Below, in pieces: positions 42,116-51,451 of a stretch of 64,000 bases of DNA. The notes below the pieces were generated by a model that searched no databases, was not told the DNA's origin, and saw only the letters and a program-made list of their open reading frames with translations. Each line of letters starts with the position of its first letter. The first letter of the stretch is position 1. The stretch is from Flavobacterium denitrificans DSM 15936 (GTDB taxonomy: Bacteria > Bacteroidota > Bacteroidia > Flavobacteriales > Flavobacteriaceae). Location: the NCBI RefSeq assembly GCF_000425445.1, contig NZ_AUDL01000004.1, positions 186,001-250,000 of the forward strand, given 5' to 3'. A program made the translations under genes and the position numbers.

Positions 42116-42249
42116 GCCACGAATCACACCAATTTGCGCTAATTTTTTGTTTAAAAGCAAATGCCTGTTTTAAAATTTTCAGACAGGAAATAAAACTTCA
42201 AATATTAATTAACAAAATGCAATTCGGGAAAATTCGTGTAATTCGTGGC
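42116..42249. repeat. Palindromic repeat, family B
   Basis: GCCACGAATCACACCAATTT on the left and AATTCGTGTAATTCGTGGC on the right. Occupies most of the gap between two divergent genes. Confidence 0.8.
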
Positions 42250-42299
42250 AAAAACCATTATTTGATTATATTTGTTTTACACCACAAAATAACCGCGTT

Positions 42300-42905
42300 T
42301 TGAAAAAAATATTGCCTTTATTCTCTTATATATTACATCCGATTTTTATTTCGATGTATGCTACTTTATTTTATCTTTTTTGCAAAGAAGATGCCTTTAC
42401 CAATCAGGAAAAGTATTTTGTTTTATTTCAAATTCTGATTATTACTGTTTTGGTTCCGATTTTGTTTTTCTTACTGTTAAAATCAACAGGGCATGTTACT
42501 TCCATCATGGTTCATGAAACTTCACAACGAAAAATTCCGCTGATCTTGCAATGCTTTTTGTACATATTATTGGTAAAACGAAGTATAATAGTGACACGTT
42601 ATCCTGAACTGCATTTCTTTTTTCTCGGCGCATTATTCACAACAATATTAGCTTTGGTCTGCTCTTTATTCAAGATTAAAGCAAGTCTTCATGTAGCTGC
42701 AATTAGTGGTTTTGCCATTTTTGTAATTGGTTTGAATATGCATTTGCAAATGCAAAATCCGTATTGGCCGGCACTTTTAATTTTACTTACTGGAATTGTT
42801 GCTTCGTCTCGACTTGAAATGCAAGCGCATACTCCTAAAGAAATACTTATTGGACTGTTTATTGGTGTATTGCCACAAATACTTTTTGTATTCTTATGGC
42901 TATAA
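42300..42905 (+). CDS. Six-helix membrane protein, PAP2-like
   Basis: 201 residues, start codon TTG at 42300 with LKKILPLFSYILHP. About six membrane segments. The segment KASLHVAAISGF followed by ASSRLEMQAHTPKEILIGLF resembles the last two motifs of PAP2 lipid phosphatases (SGH and SRxxxxxHxxxD), but the catalytic His of the first is in SLHV and the Asp at the end is Glu, so activity is uncertain. A TATATTTG box at 42267-42274 fits the TTG start. The last 6 bases overlap the convergent next gene. Confidence 0.75.
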   Translation: MKKILPLFSYILHPIFISMYATLFYLFCKEDAFTNQEKYFVLFQILIITVLVPILFFLLLKSTGHVTSIMVHETSQRKIPLILQCFLYILLVKRSIIVTRYPELHFFFLGALFTTILALVCSLFKIKASLHVAAISGFAIFVIGLNMHLQMQNPYWPALLILLTGIVASSRLEMQAHTPKEILIGLFIGVLPQILFVFLWL

Positions 42906-43604
42906 AATATAGAAAATGATTCCGATATTCATAGCTCTCATTTTTACTTTTTCAGCAGAAAGTGTAGAAACCGAATCAAAAAGCGGATTTAAACCATAAT
43001 AAGCATAAACATTCCAAGTATTATATCCTGTCGCAAGATAAACCCCGTATTGAAAAGTATTGACATCAGGATTATTGGTTATTTTATAGGTATTCTCTCC
43101 ATCGTTTAATATCGATTTGCTGGAAAAAATATAACTCATTTTCACACCTCCGTAAATCCTCCAAAACTTAGTGCTTTCATAAGTCGAATTTCTCCATCTG
43201 AATTCTATCGGCAGATCAACAGAATATTGTCTGAATCGGTTTGAAACAAATTCATCATAATCATTTACACCGTAAATTGGAGCTCCTTTTATATCTTCAG
43301 AAATGGTGAAATTTTGGTAAAAGTTTTGATACGTCAGTCCTAATCCAGCAGCAATGGCAACCGTTCTCTTTTTGTTAATTGGCATATCGCGCAAAAAACC
43401 TGCTGAAAGTCCTGCAGAAAACTTATCCTGTTTCAATTTTTCAGGCGTATTAACCAAAAGATTATACGTCACAGAAAAATAAAACTGATCCTCGCGATAC
43501 AACGAATCAATTTTGATTACGGGCTTAATTTCTGGCTTCACTTCTTCTTGCGCAAAAACGTTAAAGAACGAAACAAAAAACAAACAAGTAAAAAATAATC
43601 GCAT
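42900..43604 (-). CDS. PorT-like outer-membrane beta-barrel protein
   Basis: 234 residues from the ATG at 43604 (MRLFFTCLFFVSFFNVFAQ), a clear signal peptide; an upstream in-frame ATG at 43634 also exists. The mature part alternates amphipathic strands (FYFSVTYNLLV, GLGLTYQNFYQNF, QYSVDLPIEFRWR, FWRIYGGVKMSYIF) and ends in a hydrophobic strand (AMNIGIIFYIL), the pattern of 8-stranded OmpW/PorT barrels. PorT/SprT is needed for type IX secretion and gliding, but this match to PorT itself is uncertain. Confidence 0.8.
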   Translation of the reverse strand: MRLFFTCLFFVSFFNVFAQEEVKPEIKPVIKIDSLYREDQFYFSVTYNLLVNTPEKLKQDKFSAGLSAGFLRDMPINKKRTVAIAAGLGLTYQNFYQNFTISEDIKGAPIYGVNDYDEFVSNRFRQYSVDLPIEFRWRNSTYESTKFWRIYGGVKMSYIFSSKSILNDGENTYKITNNPDVNTFQYGVYLATGYNTWNVYAYYGLNPLFDSVSTLSAEKVKMRAMNIGIIFYIL

Positions 43605-43827
43605 ATCGAATTTTGGTTTTAAGGAGGTTTTCAAGTTTAAACGTTTTTTGCTGTAAATTTATTTCACATACAAATATAATATAATGCCACTTGAAGATGA
43701 GATTTGAAAACAATTATTCTCTTTTTCAGCACGAATAAACACATTTGTTGCACTTTTTTCAATAAATCTGCGACAGAAACTAAAAAATGCCCCATTTTTT
43801 CATTCCGCTTTTATACCTTTGCCTTGC

Positions 43828-44181
43828 ATGAAAAGAAAGCAGCTCATATTAAGTGTTTCCATGACGCTGACAATATTGTTCACAATATTGTTTCAGTCCA
43901 TACACAGTTTTGAGCATATTGTAAAGCAGCTTTCAGAAAAGCAATGTCATCACGCTTACAATGATCCAAGTGGTGAAATAACGCACCAGCATCATAATTA
44001 CGACTTATGTTATGTTTGTAATTTTGCTTTTGGAAGTTATACGATTACCGAAACTTTTGCTTTTCAAATTCAAGTTTTTCATAAAGAAATTCCGTATTTC
44101 TTTTCGTTTTCAGAAAATATCAGTTCGATTTCAGAAAACGCTTATTTACTTCGGGGACCTCCAGTTGCTATAGTTTCTTAG
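43828..44181 (+). CDS. Small secreted His/Cys protein ahead of a TonB receptor
   Basis: 117 residues from the ATG at 43828; the open frame begins three codons earlier. The N-terminal segment is a membrane anchor or signal (LILSVSMTLTILFTILFQS). Then follow CHHAYND, THQHHNYDLCYVCNFAFGSY: five His and three Cys in 35 residues that look like a metal-binding site. The C-terminus ends LLRGPP. A TACCTTTG box at 43814-43821 lies just ahead. It precedes the TonB receptor by 160 bases, so they may function together in metal handling. I recognise no named family with certainty. Confidence 0.7.
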   Translation: MKRKQLILSVSMTLTILFTILFQSIHSFEHIVKQLSEKQCHHAYNDPSGEITHQHHNYDLCYVCNFAFGSYTITETFAFQIQVFHKEIPYFFSFSENISSISENAYLLRGPPVAIVS

Positions 44182-44340
44182 ATTTCGATTGTTCGAAAAA
44201 ACCTCATTCTTTTAATTTAAAATTCAAATTGCATTGAGTTTTCTAATTCTGTTTAAATAATCAGAATCAGAATGCTTTACTGTTGCTTTTGGTTTTTTAT
44301 TTAAAAGGAAAAAATCAAATAACTATAGCATCATTTTCAA

Positions 44341-46548
44341 ATGAAAAAACTAATATTAGCCCTAATTTTGGGTTTCTCGAGCATACTTTCTGCTCAAAAT
44401 TCGGTTTCAGGAATTGTTACCGATAATCAAAATCAGCCAATGCCAGGCGTTTCTGTATATGCACCCGAACTACATAAAGGAACGACAACAGATGTAAACG
44501 GAAAATATGAATTGAATAATCTTCCGAGCGGAAGTTTACGTCTTTCTTTCAATTTTGTTGGTTACGCTAATCAAAATCAAACTATTGCCAAATTACTAAA
44601 GCAAAACACTTTAGACATTACACTTGTAGAATCTATTATGGAAATGGACGAAGTTGTCGTTTCGACTCCGTTCAACAAACTGCAATCGCAAAACGTAATG
44701 AAAATTGAACACGAAAGCATCAAAACATTACAACAAAAAGGAACATCTACTTTGATTGAAGGTTTGGCGACGATTCCTGGAGTTGCGCAAATTTCAACAG
44801 GAACTTCGATTGGAAAACCAGTTATTCGCGGACTTAGCGGTAATCGTGTTTTGGTTTATTCACAAGGCGTTCGTATCGAAAATCAACAGTTTGGAGACGA
44901 ACACGGATTAGGCTTAAATGATGCCGGAATTGAAAGCGTTGAAGTTATCAAAGGACCAGCTTCCTTATTATATGGCTCTGATGCACTTGGTGGTGTTTTA
45001 TACTTTAATCCAGAAAAATTTGCTGATGCTGGCGATTTCAAAGCTAATTTCAGTCAAAAATATTTCACGAATACGCAAGGAAGCAATTCATCAATTGGGT
45101 TAAAAACTTCTACCGATAACTGGAAATTTTTAGCAAGAGGAAGCTACAATACACATTCAGATTATAAGATTTCTGGTGGTGATCGCGTGACTAATTCACG
45201 TTATAATGAAACCGATTTTAAAACCGGAATTGGGTACAGCAATTCAACTTTTTCAAGTGTTTTAAGATACAATTACAATAAATTGGATATTGGAATTCCG
45301 GAAGAAGGAATTGCTGAACAATCGTCAAGCAAAGACACTGAATTTCCTAGACAGGGTATTTTCAATCATTTATTGAGTTTAAACAATGTTGTCTTTTTTG
45401 AAAACTCAAAACTGGATGTTGATTTAGGTTATATTGCAAATGACCGAAGCGAATTTGAAGACAGCAACGAAGCTTCTCTTCACATGAAATTGAATACTTT
45501 CAATTACAACGCAAAATACCATTTCCCAAAATTTGGAAAAATTGAAACTATTTTAGGCGTTCAAGGAATGCATCAAACGAATAAAAATTCGGGTGAAGAA
45601 TATTTGATTCCGGATGCAACAACCAACGATTTTGGGGTTTTTGGAACTGCAAATTACGAATGGAACAACAGCGTTTTACAAGCCGGATTGCGTTTTGACA
45701 ACCGAAATATTACTTCTATTGCTCACGGAACCGAAGGCGAAGAAGGCTATTTTCAAGCTTTAGACCGCTCTTTTGACAGCTTCAATGCATCTTTGGGATA
45801 CAAAACGAAATTGGCTGAACCATTGACACTTCGCTTAAATGTTGCATCAGGATTTAGAGCACCAAATTTAGCCGAGTTGACTTCAAACGGCGTTCATGAA
45901 GGAACAAACCGATATGAAATTGGAAACGCAAATTTAAAAACTGAACAAAACGTTCAGACGGATGTTAATTTAGAGTACAAAAACACACATTTCGAGTTTT
46001 TCATCAATGGATTCTACAATCATGTGAACAATTATATCTACACTTCGCCAACGGGAGAGACCTTAGACAACAATGATGTTTTTGCTTATGTTCAGGACAA
46101 TGCGAAATTATTTGGAGGTGAAGCGGGCTTGCATATTCACCCACATCCTTTGGATTGGTTGCATTTTGAAACTAGTTTTGAAACCGTAACAGGCAAAAAA
46201 GACAATGATGATTATTTGCCTTTGATTCCAGCCAACAATTGGAACAACACACTTAGAACAGAATTCAATATCAAAAACTGGCTAAGTGAAGGGTTTGCTT
46301 CATTGAATGTTTCTTCGACTTTCAGTCAAGATAATGTCAGCGGATTTGAAACGGCTTCTAAAGGTTATACTTTGGTGAATTTAGGTTTTGGAGGAACGGT
46401 AAAACTTGGAAAAACTGCTTTTGACGTTAACCTGAACGGAAACAATTTATTTGATAAAAAATACATTGCGCACCTTTCAAGATTAAAAACAGACGGTATT
46501 CCAAACATTGGAAGAAACATCGTTTTAGGAGTTAATTTCAATTTATAA
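44341..46548 (+). CDS. TonB-dependent receptor, probably for a metal ion or small metal complex
   Basis: 735 residues. Signal peptide (LALILGFSSILSAQ), carboxypeptidase-like plug extension with GIVTDNQNQPMPGVSV and TTDVNGKYEL, TonB box region EVVVSTPFNK, plug domain with GKPVIRGLSGNRVLVY and GPASLLYGSDALGGVL, and a 22-strand barrel ending in a hydrophobic strand NIVLGVNFNL. An external loop carries HIHPHPLDWLHFE. The short length and the lack of a SusD partner argue for iron, zinc or copper rather than glycan uptake. The upstream His/Cys protein points the same way. Confidence 0.9.
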   Translation: MKKLILALILGFSSILSAQNSVSGIVTDNQNQPMPGVSVYAPELHKGTTTDVNGKYELNNLPSGSLRLSFNFVGYANQNQTIAKLLKQNTLDITLVESIMEMDEVVVSTPFNKLQSQNVMKIEHESIKTLQQKGTSTLIEGLATIPGVAQISTGTSIGKPVIRGLSGNRVLVYSQGVRIENQQFGDEHGLGLNDAGIESVEVIKGPASLLYGSDALGGVLYFNPEKFADAGDFKANFSQKYFTNTQGSNSSIGLKTSTDNWKFLARGSYNTHSDYKISGGDRVTNSRYNETDFKTGIGYSNSTFSSVLRYNYNKLDIGIPEEGIAEQSSSKDTEFPRQGIFNHLLSLNNVVFFENSKLDVDLGYIANDRSEFEDSNEASLHMKLNTFNYNAKYHFPKFGKIETILGVQGMHQTNKNSGEEYLIPDATTNDFGVFGTANYEWNNSVLQAGLRFDNRNITSIAHGTEGEEGYFQALDRSFDSFNASLGYKTKLAEPLTLRLNVASGFRAPNLAELTSNGVHEGTNRYEIGNANLKTEQNVQTDVNLEYKNTHFEFFINGFYNHVNNYIYTSPTGETLDNNDVFAYVQDNAKLFGGEAGLHIHPHPLDWLHFETSFETVTGKKDNDDYLPLIPANNWNNTLRTEFNIKNWLSEGFASLNVSSTFSQDNVSGFETASKGYTLVNLGFGGTVKLGKTAFDVNLNGNNLFDKKYIAHLSRLKTDGIPNIGRNIVLGVNFNL

Positions 46549-46555
46549 TTTTTAT

Positions 46556-46745
46556 TTAACCGCAAAGACGCTAAGTGTTACGTAATCCCGATAGCTATCG
46601 GGAGCAAAGTTTTTATTTTAGCTTAGTGGTAAAAAATCTCGCAAAGACGCAGAGGCGCAAAGTTTTAAAATTTCTTTGCGACTTCGCGACTTTGCGAGAT
46701 TAATATTGAGTGATTTGCATAAACTCTTGCGTACTTTGCGGTTAA
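46556..46745. repeat. Nested palindrome with families C and D
   Basis: Outer arms TTAACCGCAAAGACGCTAAG and TTGCGTACTTTGCGGTTAA. Inside are the perfect palindrome 46586-46603 and a second palindrome TCTCGCAAAGACGCAGAG/CTTCGCGACTTTGCGAGA (46637-46700). Fills the gap between the receptor and the peptidase gene. Confidence 0.85.
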
Positions 46746-46800
46746 AAATTCAGCAATGACACAAAAAATGCTATTTTTGTTAAAACCGACAAACTTAAAT

Positions 46801-48909
46801 ATGAAAAAAACATTTCTACTAATGGCGATTACAACAGCTGGAATTTCATTTGGACAAAATAAAATCCAATATCCGCAAACCAAAAAAGGCGAAACTGTCG
46901 ATGTATATTTTGACACTAAAGTAAACGATCCTTACCGTTGGCTTGAAGACGACAAATCGGCTGAGACTGGGGCTTGGGTTAAAGCTCAAAATGAAGTTAC
47001 TTATGGATATTTAGATAAAATTCCGTTTAGAAATGAGCTTAAAACTCGTATGGAAAAACTTTGGAACTACGAAAAAATCGGAGCGCCATCTAAAGAAGGA
47101 AAATTTACTTATTATTCTAAAAACAACGGACTTCAAAACCAATCTGTTATTTATAGAAAAGATCAAAATGGAAAAGAAGAAGTTTTCTTAGACCCAAATA
47201 CTTTCTCTAAAGACGGAACAACTTCTCTTGGCGGACTTGATTTTTCTGAAGACGGAAACAAAGCAGCGTATGCAATTTCTGAAGGCGGAAGCGACTGGAG
47301 AAAAGTAATTATCATTGATGCTGTTTCTAAAAAAGTTTTGGAAGACACTTTAGTGGATGTAAAGTTCAGCGGTATTTCTTGGCACGGAAATGAAGGTTTC
47401 TACTACTCAAGTTATGACAAACCAAAAGGAAGCGAACTTTCAGCAAAAACTGATCAGCACAAATTATATTTCCACAAATTAGGTACTTCTCAAAAAGACG
47501 ACAAAGTGATTTTTGGTGCCGATCAAAAAAGAAGATATGTAGGAGGTTATGTGACCGAAGACAATTGTTATTTGGTAATTACGGCCGCGAATTCGACTTA
47601 TGGAAACGAATTGTATATTAAAGATTTGACTAAACCAAACAGTCCAATTGTTACGATTGTTGACAACTTTAATAGCGACAGCGTTATCATAGCAAACGAA
47701 GGAAGCAAATTGTTCATCGAAACCGATTTTAATGCTCCCAACAAACGTGTTGTAACGGTTGATGCCGTAAATCCGAAACCAGAAAACTGGAAAGACTTTA
47801 TCAAAGAAACTCAGGATATTTTATCGCCTTCAACAGGAGCAGGATACTTCTTTGCTAATTATACAAAAGATGCTGTTTCGTTTGTACAGCAATATGATTA
47901 CAACGGAAAATTAGTTCGTGAAATCAAACTTCCTGCAATTGGAACTGCTGGCGGATTTGGTGGAAAAAAGAATGAAAAAATGTTGTATTACAGTTTTACT
48001 AATTATACAACGCCAACCAGTATTTACTCATTTGAACCAAAATCTGGAAAGTCTGAAATTTACCAAAAACCAAAAGTAGATTTCAAAAGTGAAGATTACG
48101 AATCAAAACAAGTTTTCTATACTTCAAAAGATGGCACAAAAGTTCCGATGATTATTACGTATAAAAAAGGAACAAAATTAGACGGCAAAAACCCGACAAT
48201 TCTTTACGGTTACGGTGGATTCAATATTAGTTTGACACCAAGTTTTAGCATTGCCAATGCTGTTTGGATGGAAAACGGAGGAGTTTACGCTGTTGCCAAC
48301 TTAAGAGGTGGCGGTGAATACGGAAAAAAATGGCACGATGCAGGAACAAAACAGCAAAAACAAAATGTATTTGATGATTTTATTGCAGCTGCAGAATATT
48401 TAATTGCACAAAAATATACCTCATCAGATTATTTAGCTATTCGCGGAGGATCTAACGGAGGTTTATTGGTTGGTGCAACTATGACGCAACGTCCTGACTT
48501 GATGAAAGTAGCATTACCAGCTGTTGGAGTTATGGACATGCTTCGTTACAACGCTTTTACCGCGGGTGCAGGTTGGGCTTTTGACTACGGAACTGCTCAG
48601 GACAATAAAGAAATGTTTGAATATTTAAAAGGATATTCTCCTGTTCATAATGTCAAAAAAGGAACAAATTATCCTGCAACAATGGTAACAACTGGAGATC
48701 ATGATGACCGTGTGGTTCCGGCGCATAGTTTCAAATTTGCTTCTGAATTACAGGAAAAACAAGCAGGAGACAATCCAGTTTTAATTAGAATTGATGTTAA
48801 AGCAGGTCACGGTGCAGGAAAATCTGTTGCCGCTACGATTCAGGAAAATGTAGATATCCAAGCTTTTACACTTTATAATATGGGTTTTAAAGCTTTGCCT
48901 AAGAAGTAA
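46801..48909 (+). CDS. Prolyl oligopeptidase (S9A), secreted
   Basis: 702 residues from the ATG at 46801 (MKKTFLLMAITTAGISFGQ), a clear signal peptide; a TATTTTTG promoter box at 46772-46779 makes the upstream ATG at 46756 unlikely. A seven-blade propeller at about 60-440 is followed by the alpha/beta hydrolase domain with the nucleophile in RGGSNGGLLVG, the Asp in DHDDRVVP and His in AGHGAGKS. The length fits the classical Flavobacterium prolyl endopeptidase. It cleaves after proline in short peptides in the periplasm or outside. Confidence 0.95.
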   Translation: MKKTFLLMAITTAGISFGQNKIQYPQTKKGETVDVYFDTKVNDPYRWLEDDKSAETGAWVKAQNEVTYGYLDKIPFRNELKTRMEKLWNYEKIGAPSKEGKFTYYSKNNGLQNQSVIYRKDQNGKEEVFLDPNTFSKDGTTSLGGLDFSEDGNKAAYAISEGGSDWRKVIIIDAVSKKVLEDTLVDVKFSGISWHGNEGFYYSSYDKPKGSELSAKTDQHKLYFHKLGTSQKDDKVIFGADQKRRYVGGYVTEDNCYLVITAANSTYGNELYIKDLTKPNSPIVTIVDNFNSDSVIIANEGSKLFIETDFNAPNKRVVTVDAVNPKPENWKDFIKETQDILSPSTGAGYFFANYTKDAVSFVQQYDYNGKLVREIKLPAIGTAGGFGGKKNEKMLYYSFTNYTTPTSIYSFEPKSGKSEIYQKPKVDFKSEDYESKQVFYTSKDGTKVPMIITYKKGTKLDGKNPTILYGYGGFNISLTPSFSIANAVWMENGGVYAVANLRGGGEYGKKWHDAGTKQQKQNVFDDFIAAAEYLIAQKYTSSDYLAIRGGSNGGLLVGATMTQRPDLMKVALPAVGVMDMLRYNAFTAGAGWAFDYGTAQDNKEMFEYLKGYSPVHNVKKGTNYPATMVTTGDHDDRVVPAHSFKFASELQEKQAGDNPVLIRIDVKAGHGAGKSVAATIQENVDIQAFTLYNMGFKALPKK

Positions 48910-48930
48910 GACTTTAAACTGATTTTTTTT

Positions 48931-49079
48931 AGCCACGAATTCACGAATTTATTTTGTGAATTTGTGGCTTTATTTTTTAGTACCTCTCGCAGATTTTGCA
49001 GATTAAGCTGATGCTATGTGTAAAAATCTGTAGAATCTGCTAAATCTGCGGGAAAAAATAATTCGTGAATTCGTGGCTA
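48931..49079. repeat. Repeat cluster: family B hairpin, family A hairpin, lone family B arm
   Basis: AGCCACGAATTCACGAATTT mirrored to 48969, then the family A palindrome 48984-49052, then a single right arm ATTCGTGAATTCGTGGCT at 49060-49079. The lone arm could pair with the left arm at 48931, enclosing the whole cluster. Confidence 0.8.
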
Positions 49080-49116
49080 ATTTTCTTTTAAATTTGAAAA
49101 ACTTAAAACTTACACA

Positions 49117-50112
49117 ATGAAAATTATAAAATGGGGAATTATTGGCTGTGGGAATGTAACCGAAGTTAAAAGCGGACCTGCTTTTCAAAAGGCTCCAAAT
49201 TCTGCTTTGGTGGCCGTTATGAGAAGAGATGCAGCTCTAGCTGAAGATTACGCCAAACGCCATAACGTTCCGAAATGGTATTCGAATGCTGAAGATTTAA
49301 TAAATGATCCAGAAGTTGATGCCGTTTATATTGCCACTCCACCATCTTCTCATAAAGAATATACTATTTTATGTGCCAAAGCTGGAAAGCCAGTTTATGT
49401 CGAAAAACCAATGGCTCTGACTTTTGAAGAATGCAACGAAATGATTAGTGCTTGCAAAGAACATAATGTGCCGTTATTTGTTGCTTATTATAGAAGAGCA
49501 TTACCACGTTTTTTAAAAATCAAAGAAATAATAGATGAAGGGAAATTAGGAAACATCAGACATGTAAACTGCGTTTTATATCATCCTTTTGAAGCACGTT
49601 ATGATGACGAAATCAATCTTCCTTGGACGGTTTTACCGCATATTTCTGGAGGTGGAATTTTTGTCGATTTGGCTTGCCATACTTTAGATTTCCTAGATTT
49701 TGTTTTAGGTCCAATAAAATCAGTTCGCGGGCATGCAAGTTCTCAATTAATGGCTTATCCTGCCGAAGATGCTGTTTCAATGTCGTTTTTATTCGAAAAC
49801 GGAATTCACGGTTCAGGAATTTGGAATTTTGCAAGTTTCGAGCGCTACGACAATACCGAAATTGTTGGCGATAAAGGAAAAATTTCGTTCTCTACTTTTG
49901 GGAATGACCCAATTCACATTCAATACACCAATAGCGAAAAAGAAAGTATTTTAATTGAAAATCCGCTGCATATTCAGCAACCTTTTATTGAAACAGTTAT
50001 TGCTGAACTTTTAGGGAATGAAGGAGCTTCTCCATCAAAAGGCGTTTCTGGCTCAAGAACAACTTGGGTTATTGATCAAGTTTTAAAAGAGTTTAGAAGT
50101 TTGAATGAATAA
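49117..50112 (+). CDS. Gfo/Idh/MocA-family oxidoreductase
   Basis: 331 residues. NAD(P)-binding start GIIGCGNVTEVKSGPAFQ, VYIATPPSSHKEY, the EKP motif in VYVEKPMAL, and a C-terminal dimerisation/substrate domain with GGGIFVDLACHTLDFL supplying the catalytic His. These cytoplasmic enzymes oxidise sugars, inositols or sugar acids. The substrate is not readable here; no sugar operon surrounds it. Confidence 0.93.
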   Translation: MKIIKWGIIGCGNVTEVKSGPAFQKAPNSALVAVMRRDAALAEDYAKRHNVPKWYSNAEDLINDPEVDAVYIATPPSSHKEYTILCAKAGKPVYVEKPMALTFEECNEMISACKEHNVPLFVAYYRRALPRFLKIKEIIDEGKLGNIRHVNCVLYHPFEARYDDEINLPWTVLPHISGGGIFVDLACHTLDFLDFVLGPIKSVRGHASSQLMAYPAEDAVSMSFLFENGIHGSGIWNFASFERYDNTEIVGDKGKISFSTFGNDPIHIQYTNSEKESILIENPLHIQQPFIETVIAELLGNEGASPSKGVSGSRTTWVIDQVLKEFRSLNE

Positions 50113-50127
50113 TAAAATTGTTCTTTT

Positions 50128-50229
50128 GTCAATTTCGACTGAAAGGAGAAATCATAATAGGAGATCGACAAAGAGTGGCGATAATCGTTGCGGAATTACT
50201 AGTGTATTTCTCCTGTCAGTCGAAATGAC
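50128..50229. repeat. Inverted repeat TTTCGACTGAAAGGAGAAAT
   Basis: The left arm TTTCGACTGAAAGGAGAAAT near 50133 pairs with ATTTCTCCTGTCAGTCGAAA ending 50225. It resembles other Flavobacterium intergenic hairpins; single copy in this window. Confidence 0.8.
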
Positions 50230-50244
50230 AACAAAGCACAAAAA

Positions 50245-50271
50245 AAAGGATATTCATAACGAATATCCTTT
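50245..50271 (-). terminator. Terminator of the outer-membrane protein gene
   Basis: AAAGGATATTC/GAATATCCTTT hairpin followed on the minus strand by a T run. Confidence 0.88.
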
Positions 50272-50302
50272 CTTCAAAAAACTATAAAACGGTATAAAAT
50301 AA

Positions 50303-51274
50303 TTATAGGCTATATTTCAATCCTACAGTTAATCCTAAACCAGAAATACCAACGTAAGAACTTAATTCATCCATTTTTTCGTTTGGTCTTGTTGTATCGG
50401 TTGTATCAGCAGTAGCTGTATTAGGATTGAATAAAACATTATTAGAGTTTGAATCTAATGTTTTATGGTAATTAGTATAAATTTGTGACGTATTTCTTGT
50501 TGATAAAGCATCTTGTCCGTTTACTGTATATTCAGTAGTTTCTTTAGATTTTCCATGTACTGTAAAGTTACGGTATTCTAATTCAGCAAAAGCAGAAATA
50601 TGCTTACCTAATTTATAAGATGTACCTAAAGCAGCCATAAATCCAATAGTTGGGTTTGGTTTCACAACATCTTTAGAATAAACATTAGAAGTACTTACAA
50701 CATTATTCCCTACATAAGAAACAAATTCTCTATCCGTCTTAATGTCTAATGTTCCGTGAATTGGAACAATAACTCCAACTTTAGTGTAAGGCTCAAAACC
50801 ATGAGCTTCACCTAAAAACATTACGATTGCTGGCGCAATATCAAAAGCTTTAATTTGGCCTTCAGCTTCAAAACTAAGGTAAGTTGCAACAGTTGTCGTT
50901 GGGTTATATGAATAAAGTCTATCTGTAGTTTGCGCCATAGTTTTGCTATTACTGATGTAATAGTTAGCTGACATCTCCACTCCTAAACGTGTAGAAAAAC
51001 GGTAACCTGCAGTAATTCCACTTCTAAAACCTTGTCCAAAAGACCCAGTTATACTCTCTCTTGAAACTAATTTATTATTTGTCAAAGTCCCTGAATAAAC
51101 ATCTCTGTTAGGTGCCTGGCCTCCAACTTCTGGAAACTCAGTAGAAGCTGTTTGGTTAAAATAAGATCCTCCTAATTTAAAGTACCAGCTTTCTGGCTTG
51201 TCTGCATTTTGTGTCTGCGCCATTGTAGCCATAGAGCAAACTAATAATCCTAATAAAAATAGGTTCTTTTTCAT
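50303..51274 (-). CDS. Outer-membrane beta-barrel protein
   Basis: 323 residues. Signal peptide MKKNLFLLGLLVCSMATMAQ; mature part begins with WYFKLGGSYFNQT and ends in LGLTVGLKYSL, with alternating strands such as GITAGYRFSTRLGVEMSANY and GTSYKLGKHISAFAELEYRN between long Thr/Asn-rich loops. This is the OprW/OmpW-like or OmpA-N-type barrel. Function unknown. A TAAGTTTG box at 51298-51305 on the minus strand may be its -7 element. Confidence 0.85.
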   Translation of the reverse strand: MKKNLFLLGLLVCSMATMAQTQNADKPESWYFKLGGSYFNQTASTEFPEVGGQAPNRDVYSGTLTNNKLVSRESITGSFGQGFRSGITAGYRFSTRLGVEMSANYYISNSKTMAQTTDRLYSYNPTTTVATYLSFEAEGQIKAFDIAPAIVMFLGEAHGFEPYTKVGVIVPIHGTLDIKTDREFVSYVGNNVVSTSNVYSKDVVKPNPTIGFMAALGTSYKLGKHISAFAELEYRNFTVHGKSKETTEYTVNGQDALSTRNTSQIYTNYHKTLDSNSNNVLFNPNTATADTTDTTRPNEKMDELSSYVGISGLGLTVGLKYSL

Positions 51275-51451
51275 AATTCTGATTTAATTAATTTATACAA
51301 ACTTAGAGTATTTTAACATAATCTTTTAGTCTGTATTGTTAGACTTGGAACGAAATCGTTGTAATTTCGGGCAATATTACTAAAAAAGTATTATGCGTGC
51401 ATATTTTTAACATTAAAATTTTACATTCTATTAAATTTTAACTGTTAAAAT

